12,731 bases of DNA from positions 1 to 12,731 of the forward strand of contig JACDBE010000067.1 of the NCBI GenBank assembly GCA_013695075.1, written 5' to 3'. Within the stretch, counting starts at the first letter, position 1. Each line of letters begins with the position of its first letter. Positions 7,663 through 12,731 of the stretch are shown here, piece by piece. Position numbers and translations under genes: made by a program. This DNA comes from Acidimicrobiia bacterium (lineage in GTDB: Bacteria > Actinomycetota > Acidimicrobiia > Spongiisociales > UBA5794). Below the pieces are notes generated by a model, which did not search any database, was not told the origin of the DNA, and saw nothing but the letters and a program-made list of their open reading frames with translations.

Positions 7663-8322
7663 ATGCGGCCCGACGTTCCCGAGGCCATCGCCGGACCCGG
7701 TGTCGTTGCGGTCATCCGCAAGCCGCCACTGCCCCCGCGCCAGGTGGTCGAGGCGGTGGCGAGCGGAGGGATCGGTGCCGTTGAGATCACGCTCAACACC
7801 CCTGGGGCGTTGCGGGAGATCGCCGAGCTGGTAACCCACCGGCCCAAAGGCCTCCAGCTGATCGCGGCGGGCACCATCCTCGAGGTCGCCGATGCCGAGG
7901 CCGCAGCAGCCGCCGGTGCCGAGCTGATCGTGACCCCGGTGGCCTCCGTCGAGGTGGTGCGCTGGTGCGTCAGCAACGGCATCCCCGTCATCCCCGGCGC
8001 CCACACCGCTACCGAAATCCACGCCGTGTGGCGGGCGGGGGCCTGCGCCGTCAAGGTCTACCCCTACGTCACTGGAGGCATCGACCACCTGAGGACGCTG
8101 ATGGGTCCGCTCCCCGAGGTGCGCTACCTGGCCTTCGGTGGGGTCACGGTCGCCCATGCCGTCGATGTCACCATGGCCGGCGGCATCGGCGTCGGCATGG
8201 GGTCGTGGCTGACCGATCGCACCGACCCCGGCGAGATCACCGCCCGGGCGGCCCGGGTGCTGGATGCCGTCGCCGAAGGACGCCGGCGCCGGCTGCCAGA
8301 GCTTCAGGGGGTGCGCCCTTAG
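7663..8322 (+). CDS. KDPG/KDPGal-type aldolase (class I, Eda/DgoA family)
   Basis: This 219-residue TIM-barrel class I aldolase cleaves or forms 2-keto-3-deoxy sugar acid phosphates to pyruvate and glyceraldehyde-3-phosphate. The Schiff-base lysine is Lys131 (AVKVYPY) and the catalytic glutamate is Glu41 (VEITLNT). The phosphate-binding turns are FGGV (158-161) and GMGSW (178-182). The Eda arginine four residues after the glutamate is Asn45 here, and the PTGG loop reads AFGG. These differences resemble DgoA (2-dehydro-3-deoxy-6-phosphogalactonate aldolase: LNS, LIVTP, PGxxTATE, VGGV) more than Eda, so the substrate is left open. The ATG at 7663 begins the conserved domain. An upstream in-frame ATG at 7585 would add 26 residues with no family similarity. 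Neither start has a good Shine-Dalgarno. No other sugar-acid gene is adjacent. Confidence 0.88.
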   Translation: MRPDVPEAIAGPGVVAVIRKPPLPPRQVVEAVASGGIGAVEITLNTPGALREIAELVTHRPKGLQLIAAGTILEVADAEAAAAAGAELIVTPVASVEVVRWCVSNGIPVIPGAHTATEIHAVWRAGACAVKVYPYVTGGIDHLRTLMGPLPEVRYLAFGGVTVAHAVDVTMAGGIGVGMGSWLTDRTDPGEITARAARVLDAVAEGRRRRLPELQGVRP

Positions 8323-8333
8323 GACGCACCCCC
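8307..8333 (+). terminator. Hairpin at the aldolase stop codon, likely terminator
   Basis: GGGGGTGCG (8307-8315) pairs perfectly with CGCACCCCC (8325-8333) around a 9-nt loop. CC/GG pairs inside the loop can extend the stem past one mismatch. The TAG stop (8320-8322) is in the loop. Only two T follow, so termination would depend on the strong GC stem. Confidence 0.65.
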
Positions 8334-8377
8334 TTCCGCCGTTGCTATCGGCTCTTCGGCTGACGCCTCATCGCGGT

Positions 8378-8403
8378 GCGGTTGGGGGCCTAGCCCCAAC
8401 CGC
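8378..8403. terminator. Second perfect hairpin between convergent genes
   Basis: GCGGTTGGGG (8378-8387) and CCCCAACCGC (8394-8403) form a perfect 10-bp stem with a 6-nt loop. It is symmetric, lies between two convergent genes and lacks a T-run. It probably acts as a terminator or as an RNA-end barrier in either direction. Confidence 0.6.
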
Positions 8404-8404
8404 C

Positions 8405-8429
8405 GGAGCTGCGCAATTCGCGCAGCTCC
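8405..8429 (-). terminator. Third perfect hairpin, immediately after the stop of the converging gene
   Basis: GGAGCTGCGC and GCGCAGCTCC (8405-8414 and 8420-8429) form a perfect 10-bp stem with a 5-nt loop. On the minus strand it starts directly after the TAA stop (8430-8432) of the RHH-like gene, the expected place for that gene's terminator, although no T-run follows. Confidence 0.6.
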
Positions 8430-8939
8430 TTAGTCGACCGGTCCCTGCTGACGGACCTCGTCGACCTTCACCAGGGCCTCTCGCAGCTCGGCTAGCCACG
8501 GGTCGAGGTTCTTGCCCACCAGCCTGACGCACCACGCCAACGCATGGCTACGGCTGCGCGCCACCCCCGCCTCCACGAGGGTGTCGAGCACCCGGCGCTC
8601 GCTCACCCGCAGCCGGGTCATCGCCGGGATCGCCATGTGGGTGTAAAGCATGCGGGTGTCGCCGGAGCGCACTCCCCACGAGACCTTGCAACCAAACCGG
8701 GACTGGGCGGCAGCGGCAATCTCCATCCGCCGGCCCCGCGTCTCCTCCCGGAAGGCCGAGACCCGTGCCTTGCGGGCGGCGGCGCGCTCGTCGTCACTCA
8801 CCTCGCCGGCCAACTCGGCCTCCCCGATCTCGAGGACGACAAGAATCTCATCAGCGTCAGCGGTGACCTCGTCGATGGTCCAGTCGCCGGTCTGCCGGCC
8901 GAACCAATCCGTGATCGTCTGTATGTCAGTTGTGCTCAT
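8430..8939 (-). CDS. Conserved-looking protein of unknown function with ribbon-helix-helix-like C-terminal segment
   Basis: I do not recognise a named family for this 169-residue soluble protein. An N-terminal acidic part (TIDEVTADADEILVVLEIGE) is followed by a charged helix (about 50-80, with EETRGRRMEIAAAA) and the segment RFGCKVSWGVRSGDTR. Residues about 107-141 then read like an Arc/CopG fold: a strand (MTRLRVSERRV), helix A (LDTLVEAGVA) and helix B (SRSHALAWCVRLV). This suggests possible DNA binding, by pattern only. I chose ATG 8939 because the open frame further upstream is antisense to the lipoprotein gene and low in complexity. A promoter (-35 TTGACG, -10 TAATGT) places the predicted transcript start at or within a base or two of the ATG, and no Shine-Dalgarno exists, so the mRNA is probably leaderless. 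It converges with the aldolase gene across three hairpins. Confidence 0.75.
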   Translation of the reverse strand: MSTTDIQTITDWFGRQTGDWTIDEVTADADEILVVLEIGEAELAGEVSDDERAAARKARVSAFREETRGRRMEIAAAAQSRFGCKVSWGVRSGDTRMLYTHMAIPAMTRLRVSERRVLDTLVEAGVARSRSHALAWCVRLVGKNLDPWLAELREALVKVDEVRQQGPVD

Positions 8940-8946
8940 GATTACA

Positions 8947-8975
8947 ACATTACTCAGCAACACACCTGACGTCAA
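8947..8975 (-). promoter_or_regulatory. Sigma-70-type promoter giving a leaderless transcript
   Basis: On the minus strand, TTGACG (complement of 8970-8975), a 17-nt spacer and TAATGT (complement of 8947-8952) are followed by 7 nt and then the ATG at 8939. With normal -10 to start-site spacing, transcription begins at or beside the A of ATG, which explains the absence of a ribosome binding site. Confidence 0.6.
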
Positions 8976-8993
8976 GCCATTTCGACCTCGTCG

Positions 8994-8999
8994 TACAAT
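8994..8999 (+). promoter_or_regulatory. Candidate -10 element of the lipoprotein gene
   Basis: TACAAT differs from TATAAT at one base and ends 10 nt before the GTG at 9010, so the transcript would start only a few bases upstream of the start codon. No good -35 is seen at the expected distance (8971-8976 reads GTCAAG). It lies only 19 bp from the -35 of the divergent promoter. Confidence 0.4.
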
Positions 9000-9009
9000 C
9001 CCTGCCAAG

Positions 9010-9480
9010 GTGAGCCGTACCGCTGTAGCGACCGTCGTGGCGCTGCTGACCGTGGCCGTGGTCGCCTGCGGGGGGGAAGACACCGCATCCACCACCACGG
9101 CGGCGGTAACCACCACCATCACTGCCGCACCGACTACCGCCACTGCCACCACCACGGAGGCCGAGCCGGTATCGACCACCTCGGCCACGCCGCCGACCAC
9201 CACCACGACCGAAGACCCGGAGACGATCATCGAGATCGTGGTCAGCGGAGATGACGTCGAGGGCGACGATCGCTACACCGTCGCTTTGGGCTCAGAAGTG
9301 ACGATCTCCGTCGCCGCCGACGCCTTCGAGGAGGTCCACGTCCACGGCTACGACCTCTTCGCCGACATCGAACCAGGAGCTCCAGGCGTGATCACCTTCA
9401 ACGCCGACATCCCCGGGATCTTCGAGGTGGAGCTGGAGAGCGCCCACCAGCTGCTGTTCGAACTGGTCGTCACCCAGTAG
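9010..9480 (+). CDS. Secreted lipoprotein with Thr-rich linker and cupredoxin-like domain
   Basis: This is a 156-residue protein in three parts. It opens with a lipoprotein signal peptide (Arg3, hydrophobic stretch about 5-19, lipobox VVAC with Cys20). A Thr/Ala/Pro-rich linker follows at about 26-68, the sort of spacer that holds a domain away from the membrane. From about 72 onward the predicted beta-rich domain has EVHVHGYDL (109-117), PGVITFNADIPGIFEVEL and a late His146. The HxHGYD pattern and the PGxFEVELE...H ending resemble cupredoxin-like domains of EfeO-type proteins. His110, His112 and His146 are possible metal ligands, but metal binding is inference. GTG 9010 is chosen because it starts the signal peptide just after a -10-like box; open frame continues upstream but overlaps the divergent gene. 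No Shine-Dalgarno is seen. The gene stops 21 nt before the end of the converging phosphotransferase gene. Confidence 0.78.
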   Translation: MSRTAVATVVALLTVAVVACGGEDTASTTTAAVTTTITAAPTTATATTTEAEPVSTTSATPPTTTTTEDPETIIEIVVSGDDVEGDDRYTVALGSEVTISVAADAFEEVHVHGYDLFADIEPGAPGVITFNADIPGIFEVELESAHQLLFELVVTQ

Positions 9481-9501
9481 CCGGCCGGTCGACACTCGCA
9501 G

Positions 9502-10560
9502 TCACTGTGAGGCCAGCGTGTCCACGGCGGCGCCGGCCAAGATCGGTGCCAGTGGCTCGAACCGGGCGAACCGGGCATCTGTGGTCTGGCCTGCCAGGTA
9601 GCGCCCGTAGATCTGCTCGATGATCGCCGCGATTCGGAACAGCGCCAGACCCTCGTAGAACTGGGTGCCGGACAGGTCGAACCCGGTGGCCGCGGCGTAG
9701 GCGGCGATCACCTGGTGGCGGGACATCACCGACGCCAGGGTCACCGCCCGCTCCCCGAAGATGGGGTAGGTGGGCCCGTCGGGATCCACCCAGTAGGCGA
9801 GCAGGGTGCCCAGATCCACCAGAGGGTCGCCGACGGTGGCCATGTCCCAGTCGAGAACCGCCACCACGTCGCCGTCGCCGGAGACCATGGTGTTGTCCAG
9901 CTTGAAGTCGTTGTGCAGGATCGACACCGCCTGCGGCTCGGGCACCGAAGAACGGAGCAGCTGCTCGGCACGGGCCATGTCGGCGACCTGTCGAGTGGCG
10001 GCGGCCTTCCATCGTTGCGACCAGCCGTCGATCTGGCGCAGCACGAAACCCTGCGGGCGCCCCAGCTGGTCCAACCCGACGGATCCGGGATCGACCACAT
10101 GTAGCCCCGCCAGCGCCGCCACCACGTTTGCCGCCAGTCGTCGCTGCCGGCCGGTGTCGTACCCCGGTGGCCACGAGGCGCGGATGACCCAGCCGTGGCG
10201 GCGCTCCATGACCACGAACGGCTTGCCGATAACGGAGTCGTCCTCGCAATAGTGGTAGGCGCGGGGGGCGAGGTGATAGGCGGACCACAGTCGGGACAGC
10301 ACCCTGTGCTCCCGAGCCATGTCGTGGCCTCCGGCGGCCACCGGACCCAGCGGTGCCCGCCGGATGACCAGCTCGATGTCGCCGGCCACGGCGCGGTAGG
10401 TGAGGTTGGCGGCACCGCCGGGGAACTGGTCGAAGGTGATCTCGCTGTCACCAACCAGCTGGGGAAGGTTGGTCCGCAGGTAGTCGGCCAGCGCCGCCTC
10501 GTCCAACCGCTCCTCGGGGCGGATCGGTGCAGTGTCGTCGGGGGCCGGCTGGCCAGTCAT
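9502..10560 (-). CDS. Phosphotransferase family protein (APH fold, ACAD10/11-like)
   Basis: This 352-residue protein has the aminoglycoside-phosphotransferase/choline-kinase-like fold. It shows a nucleotide-binding loop (FPGGAANLTY, 46-55), then VIRRAPLGP, which is typical of the branch related to the kinase domain of acyl-CoA dehydrogenases ACAD10/11. The Brenner-type catalytic loop is HNDFKLDN (Asp218, Asn223) and the metal-binding segment is LDWDMATVGDPLVDLG (Asp237). In that branch the domain phosphorylates hydroxy-fatty acyl substrates; most bacterial members are uncharacterised, and antibiotic resistance should not be inferred. The start is well supported by GGAGG 4 nt before the ATG at 10560. 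It is the last gene of a minus-strand run, 152 nt downstream of the LLM oxidoreductase gene. That gap shows no gene or clear terminator. Confidence 0.87.
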   Translation of the reverse strand: MTGQPAPDDTAPIRPEERLDEAALADYLRTNLPQLVGDSEITFDQFPGGAANLTYRAVAGDIELVIRRAPLGPVAAGGHDMAREHRVLSRLWSAYHLAPRAYHYCEDDSVIGKPFVVMERRHGWVIRASWPPGYDTGRQRRLAANVVAALAGLHVVDPGSVGLDQLGRPQGFVLRQIDGWSQRWKAAATRQVADMARAEQLLRSSVPEPQAVSILHNDFKLDNTMVSGDGDVVAVLDWDMATVGDPLVDLGTLLAYWVDPDGPTYPIFGERAVTLASVMSRHQVIAAYAAATGFDLSGTQFYEGLALFRIAAIIEQIYGRYLAGQTTDARFARFEPLAPILAGAAVDTLASQ

Positions 10561-10712
10561 CGCTCCTCCCCCTCCGGTGCCGTCATCCTCGAGGGTGAAC
10601 GAGACTACCCAGGCCCACTGGCGGAGCACCGAGGGCGACTCGACGTCATTCGAGACCGTCGTGGTGGTGATCTGCTTCGGGCTCCGGTGGTCGACGGCGG
10701 CGGGCAGGTCGT

Positions 10713-11555
10713 TCAGGCGCGCCGGGAGGCCACCGCATCCCGGACAGCCGGCGCTATCTCGTTTGCCAGGCGAGGGAGGCCATCGGGTTCACCGCCGAAG
10801 ATGAATGTGTCGAAACCAAGATCGACGGCTAGGTCGGCGAGCAGGTCGATCGGACCAGCGGGCAGGTCGTCCACGACGCCCACGTTGAGGATGCGGCGGA
10901 CCTCGGCGGGATCGCGGCCGATCCCGGCGAGGGCCGCGTCGAGCTGGGCCGTCTTGCGCTCCACCGACTCGCCCGAGCGAAACGACGGCAACCAGCCGTC
11001 GGCCGCTCGTGCGGTCAGCTCCAGTGCGCGTGGCCCGACCGCGCCGAGCCAGATCCCGATCGAGTGCGCCGGCACCGGACCGGCCTTGGCGCCGGCCAAC
11101 CGGTAGTGCTCACCGTCCACGCGCAGATTGGACTCACCGCTCCACACCTTGCGGATCACCTGGATCGCCTCGTCCAAAGCGGTCAGCGCCTCGCCGCCGG
11201 TCCGCCCCGGCCCCCCGTACGCCGCGACCGCCTCGGGGAAAGCGCCGGCGCCGAGACCGAGCTCGAACCGTCCGCCGGAGAGCAGATCGATGGTCGCCGC
11301 GGCCTTGGCCAGCACTGCCGGCTGGCGAAGCTGCAGGTTGATCACGTCTGGGAGCAGCCCGATCCGCTCGGTGGCTGTGGCCAGCGCGGCCAGCAGGGAC
11401 AAGGTCTCCACGAATCGGCGCTGGTACGGGTGGTCCTGCACTGCCACGTAGTCCAGACCGAGTCGCTCGGCCGCCTGAGCGGTGGCCACCAGCGGCTGGT
11501 CGGCCATCGGCACTAGGAAGTAGCCGAACCGCAAGTTCTTGCCGTAGTCGGCCAT
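10713..11555 (-). CDS. LLM-class F420-dependent oxidoreductase
   Basis: This 280-residue TIM-barrel protein belongs to the luciferase-like monooxygenase superfamily. The N-terminal strand LRFGYFLVPM, AERLGLDYVAVQDHPYQ (about 30-45), IGLLPDVINLQLRQPAVLAKAAATIDLLSGGR in pieces over 65-96 and the glycine-rich ELGLGAGAF (98-106) are the usual flavin/F420-site landmarks. GEALTALDEAIQVIRKVW and IGIWLGAVGPRALELTARAADGW follow in order. In actinobacteria such proteins mostly use coenzyme F420, and the adjacent PPOX gene of an F420 family supports this; the substrate is unknown. The ATG at 11555 follows a strong GGAGGAGGA site; a longer frame to 11594 adds 13 unconserved residues. It lies 79 nt after the PPOX gene, probably in the same transcript. 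Confidence 0.9.
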   Translation of the reverse strand: MADYGKNLRFGYFLVPMADQPLVATAQAAERLGLDYVAVQDHPYQRRFVETLSLLAALATATERIGLLPDVINLQLRQPAVLAKAAATIDLLSGGRFELGLGAGAFPEAVAAYGGPGRTGGEALTALDEAIQVIRKVWSGESNLRVDGEHYRLAGAKAGPVPAHSIGIWLGAVGPRALELTARAADGWLPSFRSGESVERKTAQLDAALAGIGRDPAEVRRILNVGVVDDLPAGPIDLLADLAVDLGFDTFIFGGEPDGLPRLANEIAPAVRDAVASRRA

Positions 11556-11634
11556 TCCTCCTCCTACGCCCCAGCCCTTGGCGACCCTACTCACGTTGAG
11601 GGCATCGGAATCGGTCGCCAGCGCGACGATGGGC

Positions 11635-11991
11635 TCACAACCCCCAGGACACCACCTTCTCCGGAATCAGCCTGATGAGCGGCCCCTCCCCGTCGCCTGC
11701 CGGGATCGCCTCGGCCGGTCCCTCGATGGTGACGGCGCGCGGTCGCCACGGGTCGGTGGAGGCCATGTCGTCGACCACCAGCGCCGCCCACGGGTTGGCC
11801 TGCACGTTGCGAAACTTGCGGGTGGTATCGAAGTTGTGACCGGTGATGTCGATGGTGCCCAGGTTGGCGTTGTAGTGCCACATGCCCACCGGGGTGACCT
11901 GGGGTCGGGCGGCGGCGTCAGCGGTGGCCAGTCGTGCCAGCCGCCGCTCGCCTTGCAGGTAGCTGAGCTCGTCGGGGGACAGGCTCGTCAT
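11635..11991 (-). CDS. PPOX-class F420-dependent protein (MSMEG_5819 type)
   Basis: This is a 118-residue split-beta-barrel flavin/F420-binding protein. It begins with the typical LSPDELSYLQGERRLARLAT, then RPQVTPVGMW, GTIDITGHNFDTTRKFRNV, NPWAALVVDDMASTDPWRPRA and the closing IRLIPEKVVSWGL. These landmarks are those of the actinobacterial family named after MSMEG_5819 (TIGR04023), related to pyridoxamine-phosphate oxidase but acting with F420. The substrate is unknown. It is slightly shorter than usual but appears complete. The ATG at 11991 is preceded by GAGGAGG with 7 nt spacing. It is the first gene of the minus-strand run and diverges from the MarR gene across a 174-nt region with an AT-rich island, so MarR control is possible. 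Confidence 0.88.
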   Translation of the reverse strand: MTSLSPDELSYLQGERRLARLATADAAARPQVTPVGMWHYNANLGTIDITGHNFDTTRKFRNVQANPWAALVVDDMASTDPWRPRAVTIEGPAEAIPAGDGEGPLIRLIPEKVVSWGL

Positions 11992-12080
11992 TACGGCACC
12001 TCCTCTACGGTGGTCATTGGTTGGTTGGCCGGAGCGCCAGATCGTCGATCGACGGCGACCTCTTGGCCCGTGCTTCGTCT

Positions 12081-12116
12081 ATGCACGAGCATATATCATA
12101 ATGCGTGCGCATGCAA
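12081..12116. promoter_or_regulatory. AT-rich island with inverted repeats, candidate MarR operator/divergent promoter
   Basis: In the 174-nt gap between the divergent PPOX and MarR genes, 12089-12104 (GCATATATCATAATGC) is an imperfect palindrome with GCAT/ATGC ends. It abuts a perfect one, ATGCG-TG-CGCAT (12101-12112). The stretch includes -10-like boxes on both strands (CATAAT 12097-12102 on +; TATGAT, complement of 12095-12100, on -). MarR proteins commonly bind such palindromes over their own promoter. This is a positional inference only. Confidence 0.45.
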
Positions 12117-12165
12117 GTGGTTCGGTGCTATGCTCGGCCCATGGCACTGCCAGCAGGACCCGCCC

Positions 12166-12633
12166 ATGCCAACCGGGATTGACGTCGGAGCCGGGATCGT
12201 CACCCGAGCCGACGGGCTCCGGCATCTTTCTAGGGAGTGGGCCGCCGCCTTTCTCGGTCTGGTGCGAGCGGGCGAGGTCCTCGAACGCCAGCTGAATGCC
12301 GAGCTGGAGGCGGCGCACGGCATCGGGCTGCGCGGCTTCGAGGTGCTCCTCTTCCTGGCCGTTTTCGCCCCGGATGGCCGCCTGCGGATGACCGAGCTCA
12401 CCGAGCAGGCGCCGCTCAGCCAGAGCCGGGTGTCCCGGCTGGTGGCCCAGCTGGAAACCGTCGGGCTGGTGGCACGTTCTGCGGCCGAAGCCGACGGGCG
12501 CGGCGTCGAGGTGTCGATCACCGCCAAGGGGCTGGCCACCTTCAAGTCCGCCCAGGACAGCCATCTCGCCGGCCTGACCGGCGGCTCTTCTCCCGGCTCA
12601 CTGCGGCGGAGGTCCGTCAGCTGGGGACCATGA
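12166..12633 (+). CDS. MarR-family transcriptional regulator, C-terminus altered by a frameshift
   Basis: This winged-helix regulator probably represses its own gene and neighbours. A dimerisation helix (about 17-48) is followed by LRGFEVLLFLAVFAPDGRLRMTELTE in pieces over 55-80. The recognition helix is PLSQSRVSRLVAQLE (83-97), and the wing is DGRGVEVSITAKG (110-122), which matches the MarR wing DRRG-type pattern. The open frame ends at 12631-12633 with residues unlike the family (SPGSLRRRSVSWGP). The expected last helix (RLFSRLTAAEVRQLG...) is instead read in another frame, from about 12582 to the TAG at 12675-12677. A single missing base around 12577-12584 explains this; restored, the protein would have 170 residues. 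The ATG at 12166 has AGGA 7 nt upstream; an in-frame ATG at 12130 is less likely. The next gene begins 26 nt after the restored stop. Confidence 0.8.
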   Translation: MPTGIDVGAGIVTRADGLRHLSREWAAAFLGLVRAGEVLERQLNAELEAAHGIGLRGFEVLLFLAVFAPDGRLRMTELTEQAPLSQSRVSRLVAQLETVGLVARSAAEADGRGVEVSITAKGLATFKSAQDSHLAGLTGGSSPGSLRRRSVSWGP

Positions 12634-12702
12634 CCGCCAAGATCCTCGACGGCTGCGGGATCCCGCTACCGAGATAGTCCAGCCAACAAGAAGGGAGCGC
12701 AC

Positions 12703-12731
12703 ATGAACCGTCTGCTGTGGGTGTTGCAGGT
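12703..12731 (+). CDS. Start of a further gene, truncated by the window end (DoxX-like N-terminus possible)
   Basis: An ATG at 12703 with GGGAG 7 nt upstream opens a frame reading MNRLLWVLQ to the end of the window. A short hydrophobic start of this kind is common in small membrane proteins such as DoxX-family proteins, which often sit next to MarR regulators. Nine codons are too few to decide. Spacing from MarR suggests cotranscription. Confidence 0.5.

Noticed and set aside
9070..9210. Repeated ACC-rich stretch as a DNA repeat or CRISPR-like array
   Set aside because: The repetition is irregular and in frame, explained by runs of Thr codons in the lipoprotein linker.
8940..9230. N-terminal extension of the RHH-like protein beyond ATG 8939
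   Set aside because: The extension is a low-complexity Val/Ala run antisense to the Thr-rich linker of the lipoprotein, and the promoter lies inside it.
9481..9501. CCGGCCGG palindrome between convergent genes as a terminator
   Set aside because: It is only 8 bp with no loop and no T-run; nothing beyond a short GC palindrome is visible.
9502..10560. Aminoglycoside resistance gene
   Set aside because: The APH fold is shared by many kinases. The VIRRAPLGP and LDWDMATVGDPLVDLG pattern fits the ACAD10/11-like branch and there is no resistance context.

Overview
The window is GC-rich (roughly 70 % by eye) and densely packed, with mostly short intergenic gaps. It carries F420-dependent enzyme families (an LLM-type oxidoreductase and an MSMEG_5819-type PPOX protein), a DUF4242 protein, a Thr-rich lipoprotein and at least one gene that looks leaderless. 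Together these suggest a high-GC actinobacterium, possibly of the Acidimicrobiia. That placement is inference from gene content; there is no rRNA or other phylogenetic marker here. No tRNA, rRNA, CRISPR array, insertion sequence or phage gene was seen.

Layout. (1) 1-2778 is a carbohydrate module: the 3' part of a GT4 glycosyltransferase resembling mannosylfructose-phosphate/sucrose-phosphate synthases (+), broken by two frameshifts. It meets tail to tail, with a 4-nt overlap at CTAG, a (-) gene encoding an (alpha/alpha)6-barrel glycosidase fused behind what looks like a decayed HAD sugar-phosphatase domain. (2) 2876-4700 holds a DUF4242 protein followed by a YtcJ-like amidohydrolase (+). (3) 4760-7508 is a (-) pair: the 3-methyladenine DNA glycosylase gene tag, then oligopeptidase B (ptrB). 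All known catalytic and ligand residues are present in both. (4) 7663-8322 encodes a KDPG/KDPGal-type aldolase (+). Three perfect hairpins separate it from (5) a (-) gene of unknown function with a ribbon-helix-helix-like C-terminus, which diverges from a Thr-rich lipoprotein with a cupredoxin-like domain (+). (6) 9502-11991 is a (-) run: PPOX-type F420 protein, LLM F420 oxidoreductase, ACAD10/11-type phosphotransferase. (7) 12166-12731 is a MarR regulator (+) with a C-terminal frameshift, then the start of a small membrane-protein-like gene that runs off the window.

The most unusual points are the glycosidase with a vestigial phosphatase-like N-terminus opposite a (broken) mannosylfructose-phosphate-synthase-like gene; the compact divergent promoter region at 8940-9010 with a probably leaderless gene; and the run of three hairpins at 8307-8429. 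The three separate frameshifts in otherwise well-conserved genes may be sequencing or assembly errors rather than true pseudogenes. No obviously new multi-gene system was recognised.
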